This document shows, one piece after another, positions 51,869 to 59,485 of a stretch of 63,571 nucleotides of DNA. Source of the DNA: Actinomycetes bacterium (GTDB taxonomy: Bacteria > Actinomycetota > Acidimicrobiia > Acidimicrobiales > RAAP-2); contig JAJZAC010000002.1 in assembly GCA_021799615.1 (NCBI GenBank), positions 1 to 63,571 of the forward strand, read 5' to 3'. Made by a program: the position numbers and the translations under genes. Within the stretch, counting starts at the first letter, position 1; every line of letters begins with the position of its first letter. The notes below the pieces were generated by a model. The model did not search any database. It was not told the DNA's origin and saw only the letters and a list, made by a program, of their open reading frames with translations.

Positions 51869-52866
51869 GCCCGCTCCCCCTTGTCCGCGATCACCAGGTC
51901 GGGATCGCCGGCGCCGGCGCGCCCGGCGCCCTCGCCGTCACCGTCGGTCCCGCCGGAGCCCGTGTGGCGCCCGGTCAGGTAGGCCACGACGATCTCCTCC
52001 AGGCTGGGCCGGAGCACCTCGACGCCCGCGGCTCCACCCGACGTGTCGGCCGGGGGCTCGTCGGACCGCACCATCCACCGGGCCTGGCGGGCACCCCGCT
52101 CCACCGCGACGACGTCCCCGGGCGGTGGCTCGCTCCCCCGGTCGGTCACCACCAGGTGGTGACGGGAACGGACGTCGTCCATCGGCTCGGACAGTGCGGC
52201 CCGGCCGTCGCGCAGGATGACCAGGTGATCGCAGACCGGATCGAGGTCGGAGACGATGTGCGACGACAGGACCACGGTGGTGCCCGTCTCGGCCACTTCG
52301 GCCAGCAGCGCCCGCATCAGCATGGAGCGAGACACCGGGTCGAGCGACGCCAGCGGCTCGTCGAGCAGCATCAGCTCCGGCCGGGTGGCCAGGCAGAGGG
52401 TCACGGCCACCTTCGCCTGCTGGCCCACCGACAGCCGGCCGACCCGGGCCCGCAACGGGACCTCGAGCTGGCGGAGCAGGCGCACGGCCATGGCCTGGTC
52501 CCACTGCTGGTTCATCGCCGCCACCATCCGCAGGTGCTCGTCCACCCGCAACCGGCGGTACAGCGGGCGCAGCTGGTCGACGTAGCCGACGCGGACGGGC
52601 ACGGTCCGGCCCGAAAGGACCGGCTCCCCCAGCGCCTCGATGTAACCGGACGTGGGCCGGGTCAGCCCGGCCGCGATCCGCAGGAACGTCGACTTGCCCG
52701 CACCGTTCGGCCCGACCAGCGCGGCCAGGCAGCCGGCCGGCACGTCGAAGGAGCAGTCGACCAGGGCGTCGCCCCGCAGGTAGTGCTTGGCCAGCGCACG
52801 GCACTTGACGGCGGGCGCATCGCTGCCCGGCGCGCCCCGGGTCCCGGGGAGTGGCCCGGCCGTCAT
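51865..52866 (-). CDS. ABC transporter ATP-binding protein (YtrB-like)
   Basis: A 333-residue ATPase: Walker A GPNGAGKSTFLRI near residue 53, a Q-loop at GYVDQLRPLY, signature RLSVGQQAKVAV (LSxGQ), Walker B LMLLDEPLASLDP, and switch histidine LSSHIVSD. A 100-residue Gly/Asp-rich C-terminal tail follows. It energises the two adjacent permeases, most likely for export of an antibiotic-like or lipid compound. The ATG overlaps the GntR stop (ATGA). Confidence 0.92.
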   Translation of the reverse strand: MTAGPLPGTRGAPGSDAPAVKCRALAKHYLRGDALVDCSFDVPAGCLAALVGPNGAGKSTFLRIAAGLTRPTSGYIEALGEPVLSGRTVPVRVGYVDQLRPLYRRLRVDEHLRMVAAMNQQWDQAMAVRLLRQLEVPLRARVGRLSVGQQAKVAVTLCLATRPELMLLDEPLASLDPVSRSMLMRALLAEVAETGTTVVLSSHIVSDLDPVCDHLVILRDGRAALSEPMDDVRSRHHLVVTDRGSEPPPGDVVAVERGARQARWMVRSDEPPADTSGGAAGVEVLRPSLEEIVVAYLTGRHTGSGGTDGDGEGAGRAGAGDPDLVIADKGERA

Positions 52867-53450
52867 CGCCGGCCCCCGGTTCCCCCAGGCGCCTTCCCAA
52901 CGCCGGCCCGTGTCCGGTCCTCCGTCATGTCGGCCTCCCTGCCGTCCCTCGTGTTCCCTGCCCTGTCCGGTGCCACCGATCCCACCTCCGTGTTCGTTTC
53001 GTCCTCCATGTGCCCTGCGTCCTCCATGCGCCCCAACCGTGCCGTGCGCCCGTCGACGGACCGGTCGACCGCCTCGGCGAACAGGGCGTCGACGTCGCCC
53101 CGTTCGAGCCCGGCGGCCCGGGCCCGACCGATCCACGCCACCACCTCGTCGAGGAGCCGTTCCCGGACACCGCGGTCGGCAGCCGCCGCCACTCGCTCGG
53201 CGACGAAGGTCCCCGACCCGTGGCGTCCCTCCACCAGCCCCAGGTGCTCGAGCTCCCGGTAGGCGCGATGGACGGTGTTGGGGTTGATGGCCACCTGCTC
53301 GACCACGTCCCGGACCGAGGGGAGGCGGTCCCCGGGGACCAGGTGGCCGAGCCGGATGGCCCGGTCGACCTGGTCGACCAGCTGGCGGTAGGCGGGCACG
53401 CCAGAGCCGGGGTCCAGCCGGAACAGCAGGAGGGGCTCCCCGTCAACCAT
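52863..53450 (-). CDS. GntR family regulator, YtrA subfamily
   Basis: A 195-residue protein with an N-terminal GntR winged helix: VPAYRQLVDQVDRAIRLGHL, GDRLPSVRDVVEQVAINPNTVHRAYRELE and GLVEGRHGSGTFV (given in parts). The short helical C-terminus (about 85-130) defines the YtrA subfamily, whose members control ABC transporter operons. The remaining ~60 residues are disordered. It is the first gene of the operon and has its own operator at 53454-53469. Confidence 0.9.
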   Translation of the reverse strand: MVDGEPLLLFRLDPGSGVPAYRQLVDQVDRAIRLGHLVPGDRLPSVRDVVEQVAINPNTVHRAYRELEHLGLVEGRHGSGTFVAERVAAAADRGVRERLLDEVVAWIGRARAAGLERGDVDALFAEAVDRSVDGRTARLGRMEDAGHMEDETNTEVGSVAPDRAGNTRDGREADMTEDRTRAGVGKAPGGTGGRR

Positions 53451-53453
53451 ACG

Positions 53454-53469
53454 AGTGTATTAGTACACT
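53454..53469. promoter_or_regulatory. YtrA-type GntR operator
   Basis: AGTGTATTAGTACACT has 6-bp perfect arms (AGTGTA/TACACT) and lies 4 bp before the GntR start codon, overlapping a TAGTGT -10-like hexamer (53470-53465, minus strand). Palindromes of this GT-rich type in this position are typical of YtrA autoregulation. Confidence 0.6.
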
Positions 53470-53531
53470 AGGACACTTTGGTCAAGCCCCACCCGTCGCC
53501 CGGGCATGCCGGCGAGCCGGGGACGCCCCCC

Positions 53532-54176
53532 TCAGGCGAAGGTGTGGAGCCGGTGCAGGATGCTGTACCCGACGATCCGGCCGAGCGCGACGCCCACCGT
53601 CTCCTTGGCGAAGTACGGCACCGTCGACCATCCCCGGATCGGCGAGGTCTCCGTCGGCGTGGGCGACGGTGTGAGCCCCACGTCGGTGGCGATGGCCATG
53701 GAACGGTCCTCGTGGAACGGATCGGTGACGACGAGGACGTCCTTCTGGCCGGCCGGCACCAGCACGGCCGCCGCGTCGGCCAGGTTGGCCCACGAGTCCC
53801 GTCCGCCCACTTCGGTGATGTCGGTGGCCGGGATGCCGTCGGTCTCGAGGTAGCTGGCCGAGGCGCTGGCCTCCGTGTAGGCGTCGCCGGGCATCTTGGA
53901 GCCGGTGACCACGACGTGGCTGGCGTACCCGGCGCGCCACAGGATCAACGCCTCGTCCAACCGGGCGGCCAGGTCCGGTGACGGCCGCCCGTTGTACTCG
54001 GCCGACCCCATGACGACGATGGCCTGGGCCGGGTGGGGATCGCTCTGGCGTGACGTGAGCCACACCTGCACCGCCGTCACCGCCAGGTACACGGCCAGCG
54101 CGATGACCACCAGCATGATGATCCGGACCAGGCGCCGCAGGAGGCTGATGCCGGTCAGGAACCCGAGGAGCCCCAC
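53532..54176 (-). CDS. DUF218 (YdcF/ElyC/SanA-like) membrane-anchored protein
   Basis: A 214-residue protein with one N-terminal helix (LVRIIMLVVIALAVYLAVTAV) and an extracytoplasmic DUF218 domain: AIVVMGSAEYNGRPS, RLDEALILW, VVVTGSKM, DSWANLADAA and VVTDPFHEDRS. Family members are linked to envelope or peptidoglycan precursor metabolism. GTG 54176 follows the gltX stop by 3 bp, so it is co-transcribed with gltX. Confidence 0.85.
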   Translation of the reverse strand: MGLLGFLTGISLLRRLVRIIMLVVIALAVYLAVTAVQVWLTSRQSDPHPAQAIVVMGSAEYNGRPSPDLAARLDEALILWRAGYASHVVVTGSKMPGDAYTEASASASYLETDGIPATDITEVGGRDSWANLADAAAVLVPAGQKDVLVVTDPFHEDRSMAIATDVGLTPSPTPTETSPIRGWSTVPYFAKETVGVALGRIVGYSILHRLHTFA

Positions 54177-54179
54177 CGG

Positions 54180-55754
54180 TCAGGTCCCCGGCGGGACGCC
54201 GAGCCGACGCAGTGCCGCATCCAACCGGGCCAGCACCCGGTCCCGGCCGAGGACGGCCATCGACTCGAACAGCGGCGGCCCCACCCGCCGTCCGGTCAGC
54301 GCCACCCGGATCGGGCCCTGGGTCTTGGCCAGCGTGCGTCCCACCGACTCGGCGAGCTCCTGGGTGACCCGGTGGAGCGTCTCGGGGTCGAACCCGGCCC
54401 CGGATCCCGTCCCATCACCAAGGCCGGCGCCGAGCGCGCCGTATGCCGCCCGGGCCGCCTCGAGGATCTGAGCCGCGCCCTCGTCCTTCCCCACGACCCT
54501 GGCCCAGTCGCCCTCGTCCACCACCGGCTCGTCGAGGAAGAGGAAGTCGACCATGGCCGGCACCTCGCCGAGGGTGGCCACACGCTCCTGGACGAGCGGG
54601 GCCATGCGGGCGAAGGCGCCCTCGTCGAAGGACCCGGCCGGCCACGGCGCGGTAGTCCTCGACGGCCACGGCGCAGCACCGCCCGCCGGCGACCCGGCAC
54701 CGCCCGACGTCCACGGCCGGCACCGCTCGATGAACTCGCCCACCGGGAGCGCACGGATGTACTCGCCGTTCATGTGGGTCAGCTTGGCCACGTCGAAGAA
54801 GGCCGGGGCGTGGTTGACGTCCTCCAGGCGGAACCACTCGACCAGCTCGTCGACGGTGAAGACCTCCCGGCCGTCGTGCGGGCTCCACCCGAGGAGCGCC
54901 AGGTAGTTCACGAACGCCTCGGGCAGGTACCCCTTGTCGCGGTAGTCCTCGACGGCCACCGGGTCGCGACGCTTGGAGAGCTTCTTGCGCTGCTCGTTCA
55001 CGAGCAGCGGCAGGTGGGCGAACACCGGCAGCCCCGGGTACGCCCCTCCCCGCTCGGGCACCCAGCCCGCCGCCCCCAGCGCCTGCCACACCAGGATGCC
55101 CCGCGGCGTGGTGGGGAGCAGGTCCTCGCCCCGGATGACGTGGGTGATGGCCATGTCCACGTCGTCGACCACGTTGGCCAGCACGAACAGCGGCGCCCCC
55201 GACGACTTCACCACCACGAAGTCGTCCATGGCGCCGTGGGGGAAGACCACGTCCCCCCGGATGACGTCGGCCACCGTGGTCGTCCCCTCGTGGGGCATGG
55301 CGAACCGGAGGGCCCGGCCCCCGCCGTCCGGCCCCACCCGCTCGAGGCCCCGCGCCCGGCAGAAGCCGTCGTAACCCGGGGTGGCGATGCCGGCCGCCCT
55401 GTTGCGGGCGTCGATGTCGTCGCGGGTGCAGTCGCACGCGTAGAGAGCCCCGGCCGACCACAGCAGGTCGACGGCCTCGGCGTAGCGGGCACTGCGGGCC
55501 GACTGGCGGTAGGGACCCTCGTCGGCGTCCATGCCCAGCCAGTGCAGGGCGGAGACGATGCCCTCGGCCCATTCCTCGCGGTTGCGCTCGGCGTCCGTGT
55601 CCTCGATGCGGAGGACGAACGTCCCACCCGACTGACGGGCCACCAGCCAGTTGAACAGCGCCGCCCGGGCGCTACCCACGTGGAAGTAGCCCGTCGGCGA
55701 CGGTGCGAAGCGGACCCGAGGCCCACCCCCGGTCGTCGGCACTTCCCCGGCCAC
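54180..55754 (-). CDS. gltX: Glutamate-tRNA ligase
   Basis: A 524-residue class I synthetase: HIGH-type motif PSPTGYFHVGSARAALFN at residue ~18, FVLRIEDTD, and KMSKS-type motif KLSKRRDPVAVEDYRDKGYLP (in parts) near 260. The anticodon-binding domain carries an odd ~25-residue Gly/Pro/Trp insertion (TSGGAGSPAGGAAPWPSRT) around residues 350-375, whose DNA contains a 22-bp exact copy of an upstream gltX segment in another frame. It charges tRNA-Glu (and probably tRNA-Gln for transamidation); both tRNA genes lie 6 kb away on the same strand. The GTG start is 7 bp after the ferredoxin stop. Confidence 0.95.
   Translation of the reverse strand: MAGEVPTTGGGPRVRFAPSPTGYFHVGSARAALFNWLVARQSGGTFVLRIEDTDAERNREEWAEGIVSALHWLGMDADEGPYRQSARSARYAEAVDLLWSAGALYACDCTRDDIDARNRAAGIATPGYDGFCRARGLERVGPDGGGRALRFAMPHEGTTTVADVIRGDVVFPHGAMDDFVVVKSSGAPLFVLANVVDDVDMAITHVIRGEDLLPTTPRGILVWQALGAAGWVPERGGAYPGLPVFAHLPLLVNEQRKKLSKRRDPVAVEDYRDKGYLPEAFVNYLALLGWSPHDGREVFTVDELVEWFRLEDVNHAPAFFDVAKLTHMNGEYIRALPVGEFIERCRPWTSGGAGSPAGGAAPWPSRTTAPWPAGSFDEGAFARMAPLVQERVATLGEVPAMVDFLFLDEPVVDEGDWARVVGKDEGAAQILEAARAAYGALGAGLGDGTGSGAGFDPETLHRVTQELAESVGRTLAKTQGPIRVALTGRRVGPPLFESMAVLGRDRVLARLDAALRRLGVPPGT
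54648..54669. repeat. 22-bp exact duplicate inside gltX (other copy 54938-54959)
   Basis: The same 22 bases occur at 54648-54669 and 54938-54959, 290 bp apart. The spacing is not a multiple of three, so the first encodes VAVEDYR (conserved) at the 54938 copy but an out-of-frame PSRTTAPWP-type text at 54648, inside the non-conserved insertion of the anticodon-binding domain. Confidence 0.8.
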
Positions 55755-55761
55755 GCCGGGG

Positions 55762-55959
55762 CTACTCGTCCTCGACGATGGTGATGGCGCCGGTGGGGCA
55801 GCCGTTGGCCGCCTGGCGCACCTTGTCCCGCAGCTCCTCGCCCGGGTGCTCGTTCAGCACGTAGAGGTACCCGTCGTCACGCACCTCGAACACCTCGGGT
55901 GCGATGCCCATGCACACGGCGTTGCTGGCACACACGTCGAAATCGACCACGACCTTCAC
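55762..55959 (-). CDS. Small [3Fe-4S]-type ferredoxin
   Basis: A 65-residue ferredoxin with three cysteines: C10 and C16 in DVCASNAVCMGIAPEVFE and C54 in NGCPTGAI. The pattern C-X2-X-X2-C plus C-P is that of P450- and oxygenase-associated ferredoxins; the central position, usually Cys, His or Gly, is Asn13 here. It carries electrons in the cytoplasm, probably to a cytochrome P450 or oxygenase of the steroid/lipid catabolism suggested by the adjacent thiolase genes. It lies 127 bp after those genes and 7 bp before gltX. Confidence 0.9.
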   Translation of the reverse strand: MKVVVDFDVCASNAVCMGIAPEVFEVRDDGYLYVLNEHPGEELRDKVRQAANGCPTGAITIVEDE

Positions 55960-56086
55960 GGCGATCCTCCGGTCCTCGGTTCGTCTGGCTGCCTACGGCT
56001 CCCGGTGCTGGCACCCAGGGTGCGCGGACCCGTACCGGGACCACTGTACCGGCCCGTCACCGCCCCGCCGGGCCGGCCGGGGCCGG

Positions 56087-57241
56087 TCAGGGCTTGTCGC
56101 TGCCCACCACCCACATGGCGAAGAACTGCGACCCGCCCCCGTAGGCATGGCCCAGGGCACGCCGGGCTCCCTCGACCTGGTGCTCGCCCGCTTGGCTCCG
56201 CACCTGCATCGCCGCCTCCAAGAAGCGCAGCATGCCCGAGGCGCCGATCGGGTTCGACGACAGCACGCCCCCCGAGGCGTTCCAGGGGATGTCGCCGTCG
56301 AGGGCGGTCGCCCCCGACTCGGTCAGCTTCCACCCCTCCCCCTCCGGGCAGAACCCCAGGTTCTCCAGCCACATCGGCTCGTACCAGCTGAAGGGCACGT
56401 ACACCTCGGCCATGTCGAGGTCGGCCCGGGGGTCGGTGATGCCGGCCTGCCGGTAGACGTCGGCCGCGCAGTCCCGGCCCGCCTGGGGGTTCACCTGGTC
56501 CCGGCCGGCGAACATGGTCGGCTCGGAGCGCATGGCCATGCCGTGGACCCATGCCGGCGGGTACGACCCGGAGACGGCGTCCGCCGCGGCCAGCACCATG
56601 GCCGCCGCGCCGTCGGACGACGGACAGGCCTCGAGGTACCGCAGCGGGTCCCACAGCATGATCGACTCCTCGACCATCTTCATGTCGATGTCCTCGAGGT
56701 GCAGGTGGGCGTAGGGGTTCTTCAGGGCGTTGCGCCGGTCCTTCACCGCCACCATGCGCCCGATGTGCTCCGGCGCACCCGACCGGCGCATGTAGGCCCG
56801 GATGTGGGGGGCGAAGTAGCCGCCGGCGCCGGCCAGCAACGGTGCCGCGAACGGCTGTGGCACCGACAGGGCCCACATGGCGTCGGAGTCGGACTGCTTC
56901 TCGTAGGCGACCGTGAGCACCCGCCGGTGGATGCCCGACGAGATCAGGTGCGCGGCGACCAGGGCGGTCGACCCGCCCACCGAGCCGGCCGTGTGGACCC
57001 GCATCATCGGCTTGCCCACCGCCCCGAGGGCGGCGGCCAGCGACAGCTCGGGCATCATGACGCCCTCGAACATGTCGGGGGCCTTGCCGATCACCACGGC
57101 GTCGATGTCGGCGAAGGTGAGCTCGGCGTCGGCCAGTGCCCGCTGCGCCGCCTCACGCACGAGCCCCGGGATCGACACGTCCTCCCGCTTCGCCTTCAGG
57201 TGGGTCTGGCCCACCCCGATCACTGCGCAACGATCAGCCAT
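56087..57241 (-). CDS. SCP2/Ltp-type thiolase-fold protein lacking catalytic Cys
   Basis: A 384-residue thiolase-superfamily protein: N-terminal CAVIGVGQTHLKAKRED, a mid section EESIMLWDPLRYLEACPSSDGAAA and a C-terminal WNASGGVLSSNPIGASG. Where active thiolases have Cys in C.SGS, this reads GSVGGSTAL (Ser87), and the usual catalytic GHP is NP. It therefore is not a normal beta-ketothiolase; the same is true of Ltp-type steroid aldolases that work with DUF35 partners. ATG 57241 shares one base with the stop of the next upstream gene (TGATG). Confidence 0.85.
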   Translation of the reverse strand: MADRCAVIGVGQTHLKAKREDVSIPGLVREAAQRALADAELTFADIDAVVIGKAPDMFEGVMMPELSLAAALGAVGKPMMRVHTAGSVGGSTALVAAHLISSGIHRRVLTVAYEKQSDSDAMWALSVPQPFAAPLLAGAGGYFAPHIRAYMRRSGAPEHIGRMVAVKDRRNALKNPYAHLHLEDIDMKMVEESIMLWDPLRYLEACPSSDGAAAMVLAAADAVSGSYPPAWVHGMAMRSEPTMFAGRDQVNPQAGRDCAADVYRQAGITDPRADLDMAEVYVPFSWYEPMWLENLGFCPEGEGWKLTESGATALDGDIPWNASGGVLSSNPIGASGMLRFLEAAMQVRSQAGEHQVEGARRALGHAYGGGSQFFAMWVVGSDKP

Positions 57242-58422
57242 CACGCACCCTCCCACGCTGCGTCGAGCACGCACACCAGGTTCTGCTGCAGGCACGGGCC
57301 CGATGTGGCGTGCGCCACGGCCCGGTTGGAATCACCGGACCAGATCCGGGTCGCCGCTTCACCGATCCTCGCCAGGCCGGCCGTCATGATCGGGTTGGCG
57401 GCCAGCGCGCCCCCCGACGGGTTGACCACCAGGCTCCCGTTGCTCCCGTTGCTCCCGTTGCTCCCGTTGCTCCCGTTGCTCCCGTTGCTCCCGTTCGAAC
57501 CGGCCCCGGCACCTCCGGCACCGCCGTTCCCGCCCAGCCCGAGGGCCTCGAGCACGATCCCCTCCTGGGAGGCGAACGGCGCGTGCACCTCGGCCAGGTC
57601 GACGGGCCCGTCGCCCACCCCGGCCCGCTCGGCCGCCAGGGCCGTCGACGGCGACGTCGTCAGATCGCGCGCCCCGGGGGCATGGGTCTCGATGCGGTGG
57701 TCGATGCCGGTGATCCACGCCGGGCGTTCGCACCACCGCCTGGCCGTGTCCCCCGCGGCCAGGACGACGGCAGCGGCCCCGTCCGTGATGGGCGGGAGCG
57801 CATGACGCCGCAGGGGCGCCACCACGTACTCCTCACCCAACAACTCCTCGACCGTGCGGTCGTGTGCCACCTGGGCCTTCGGGTTGGCGAGCGCCGCCTT
57901 GCGGTTGCGTGCCGCCACCGCGGCGAAGTCGGCCTCGGTCGCCCTGCCCGCGTCGATGAGCGCCCGGGCCTGCAGGGCGGCCAGGCTCACCGGGTCCGGC
58001 CACAGGGGTGCCAGCGTGTACGGGTCGAGCTGCAGGGCCATGATCTCGGCCAGGTTCCCGGGGGACGACCGGCCGAAGGAGTAGACGAGTGCGGCGTCCA
58101 CCTCCCCCTCCTGGAGGAGCACCCACGCCTCGTAGAGGGCCCAGGCCCCGTCCATCTCCACGTGGCTCTCGGGTCGGGGCGGCCACACCCCGACCGCGTC
58201 GAGGGCGGTGACGAAGCTGAACGGGCCGCCGACCAGGTAGTCGGTCGACCCGGAGCAGATGAAGCCCACGTCGTCCTTGGTGATGCCGATATTGGCGAAC
58301 ACCTCGGCGACGACGGGCATGAGCATCTCGACCTCGTTGCGCTCGTCCTCCCGGCGCACGTTGTGCGCCTGGGCGAACGAGACGACGGCGACGGGCCGGC
58401 GGGCCCGGGGTGCTGGGCTCAC
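57241..58422 (-). CDS. Second thiolase-fold protein (Ltp-like) lacking catalytic Cys
   Basis: A 393-residue protein paired with the next gene. It starts RPVAVVSFAQAHNVRRED, has ESHVEMDGAWALYEAWVLL where the catalytic Cys region should be, and NPSGGALAANPIMTAGLARI where the GHP motif should be, so both catalytic residues are replaced. A (Gly-Ser-Asn)7 run encoded by a 9-bp repeat forms a loop near residue 325. The GTG at 58422 overlaps the DUF35 gene stop (GTGA). It probably forms a hetero-oligomer with the neighbouring thiolase-fold and DUF35 proteins. Confidence 0.85.
   Translation of the reverse strand: MSPAPRARRPVAVVSFAQAHNVRREDERNEVEMLMPVVAEVFANIGITKDDVGFICSGSTDYLVGGPFSFVTALDAVGVWPPRPESHVEMDGAWALYEAWVLLQEGEVDAALVYSFGRSSPGNLAEIMALQLDPYTLAPLWPDPVSLAALQARALIDAGRATEADFAAVAARNRKAALANPKAQVAHDRTVEELLGEEYVVAPLRRHALPPITDGAAAVVLAAGDTARRWCERPAWITGIDHRIETHAPGARDLTTSPSTALAAERAGVGDGPVDLAEVHAPFASQEGIVLEALGLGGNGGAGGAGAGSNGSNGSNGSNGSNGSNGSNGSLVVNPSGGALAANPIMTAGLARIGEAATRIWSGDSNRAVAHATSGPCLQQNLVCVLDAAWEGA
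57433..57495. repeat. 9-bp in-frame tandem repeat, 7 exact copies
   Basis: The unit gctcccgtt is repeated seven times within the second thiolase-fold gene, encoding a Gly-Ser-Asn run. The perfect identity of the copies suggests recent expansion; change in copy number would lengthen or shorten one loop without a frameshift. Confidence 0.95.
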
Positions 58423-58949
58423 AGGTACTCCTCGAAGGTCTCGTAGGGAGCGTCGGGCTCCCCGGTTGGCGTGAAGTACTTGACCGACGCCAGCGTCGGT
58501 CCGAGCTCGTCCGGCTCGACCCACACCGCCTGGACCCGCATGCCCATGCGGACGTCGGTGGCCGGGATCCCCTGGATGAGGCCCATGAAGGAGATGTTCG
58601 CCCCGTCCAGGAGGACCTGGGCGGCGATGTAGGGGATCTCGATGGCCTGGCCGGCGAAGGGGACGTTCACCACGCAGTAGGTGGTCACGATGCCGGTGTC
58701 GGAGAGGGCCACGTCCTCGCCGGTGGGCACGCCGTCGACGGGGCACGACCCCCGCGACGGGATGTAGACCTTGCCGCACACCGGGCACCGCTGGCCGACG
58801 AAGCGACCCTCGGCCAGGCCTCGCAGGAACCGGGACTGGGCGATCCCGGGCGTGAACGTGTACTCCAGGTGGATGGGGGTGTCGAGCATGGTCACCGGAC
58901 CCGGTTCCCCTCCTCCATCGGTGCCGCCGGACGTGTCGGTCGCCGTCAC
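58419..58949 (-). CDS. DUF35 OB-fold protein with zinc ribbon
   Basis: A 176-residue protein with the acyl-CoA-associated DUF35 architecture: helical start, rubredoxin-like zinc ribbon RCPVCGKVYIPSRGSCPVDG, then an OB-fold with GIVTTYCVVNVPF and IPYIAAQVLLDGA. The fourth zinc ligand is Asp rather than Cys (CPVD). DUF35 proteins pair with Ltp thiolase-fold proteins in steroid side-chain breakdown. The GTG start at 58949 overlaps the stop of the other DUF35 gene (GTGA). Confidence 0.85.
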   Translation of the reverse strand: MTATDTSGGTDGGGEPGPVTMLDTPIHLEYTFTPGIAQSRFLRGLAEGRFVGQRCPVCGKVYIPSRGSCPVDGVPTGEDVALSDTGIVTTYCVVNVPFAGQAIEIPYIAAQVLLDGANISFMGLIQGIPATDVRMGMRVQAVWVEPDELGPTLASVKYFTPTGEPDAPYETFEEYL

Positions 58950-59485
58950 GATGCACCCCCGGTCGTGCTGCCGGTTCCTGCTCCGCCAGTGCCTGCTCCG
59001 CCAGTGCCTGCTCCGCCAGTGCCTGCTCCGCCAGTGCCTCCCTCGAGCACGAACGCCTCGATGTCGAGGACGTGCCCGATCCGGTCGGCCGCCGGCTTCC
59101 AGCGGGGGGCGACCCGGGCGCCGGTGGCCAGCGCATCGGGTGATCCGGTATCGACGACGTGGAGCATCGACGTGGTGGCGCCGTCCAGGCGGATGAGGGC
59201 GTAGGCGAACGGATGGTCGAGCGGCTGTTTCGGACCGGGGGTCGTCACCCACGCCCAGCTCTCGACGGTGCCCGCCGGTCCCACCTCGACGATCTCGCCG
59301 ACGTCCTCGCCGGTTTGCGGGTCGTACTCGGTCGGTGGCACCACCACCCCGCCCGACGGCGTGCGGGCCCCGACGATCCTGCCGTCGCGCAACCCGGTCA
59401 GGAAGGCACCGATGACCGGTCCCACCGACCGCGAGTACGGGTAGTCGAGCACGTGTGTGGCGATGAGCACGTCGCCTTCGGCCAT
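58946..59485 (-). CDS. DUF35 OB-fold protein without zinc ribbon
   Basis: A 179-residue OB-fold protein related to DUF35 but without any zinc-binding Cys: the segment DGRIVGARTPSGGVVVPPTEY stands where the ribbon would be, then TVESWAWVTT and FAYALIRLDGATTSMLHVVD. A C-terminal (GGAGT)n tail is encoded by a 15-bp repeat. It is the first gene of the four-gene thiolase/DUF35 unit. ATG 59485 is preceded by GGGGGAGG. Confidence 0.8.
   Translation of the reverse strand: MAEGDVLIATHVLDYPYSRSVGPVIGAFLTGLRDGRIVGARTPSGGVVVPPTEYDPQTGEDVGEIVEVGPAGTVESWAWVTTPGPKQPLDHPFAYALIRLDGATTSMLHVVDTGSPDALATGARVAPRWKPAADRIGHVLDIEAFVLEGGTGGAGTGGAGTGGAGTGGAGTGSTTGGAS
58981..59040. repeat. 15-bp in-frame tandem repeat, 4 copies
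   Basis: The unit ctccgccagtgcctg is repeated four times at the 3' end of the zinc-less DUF35 gene, encoding GGAGT repeats. The frame is kept. Confidence 0.9.

Noticed and set aside
48380-53450. Mobile element or integrative island
   Set aside because: No integrase, transposase, direct flanking repeats at the tRNA ends or phage genes are visible; an insertion is only suggested by gene order.
57433-57495. CRISPR or regulatory repeat
   Set aside because: It is an in-frame 9-bp coding repeat giving Gly-Ser-Asn.
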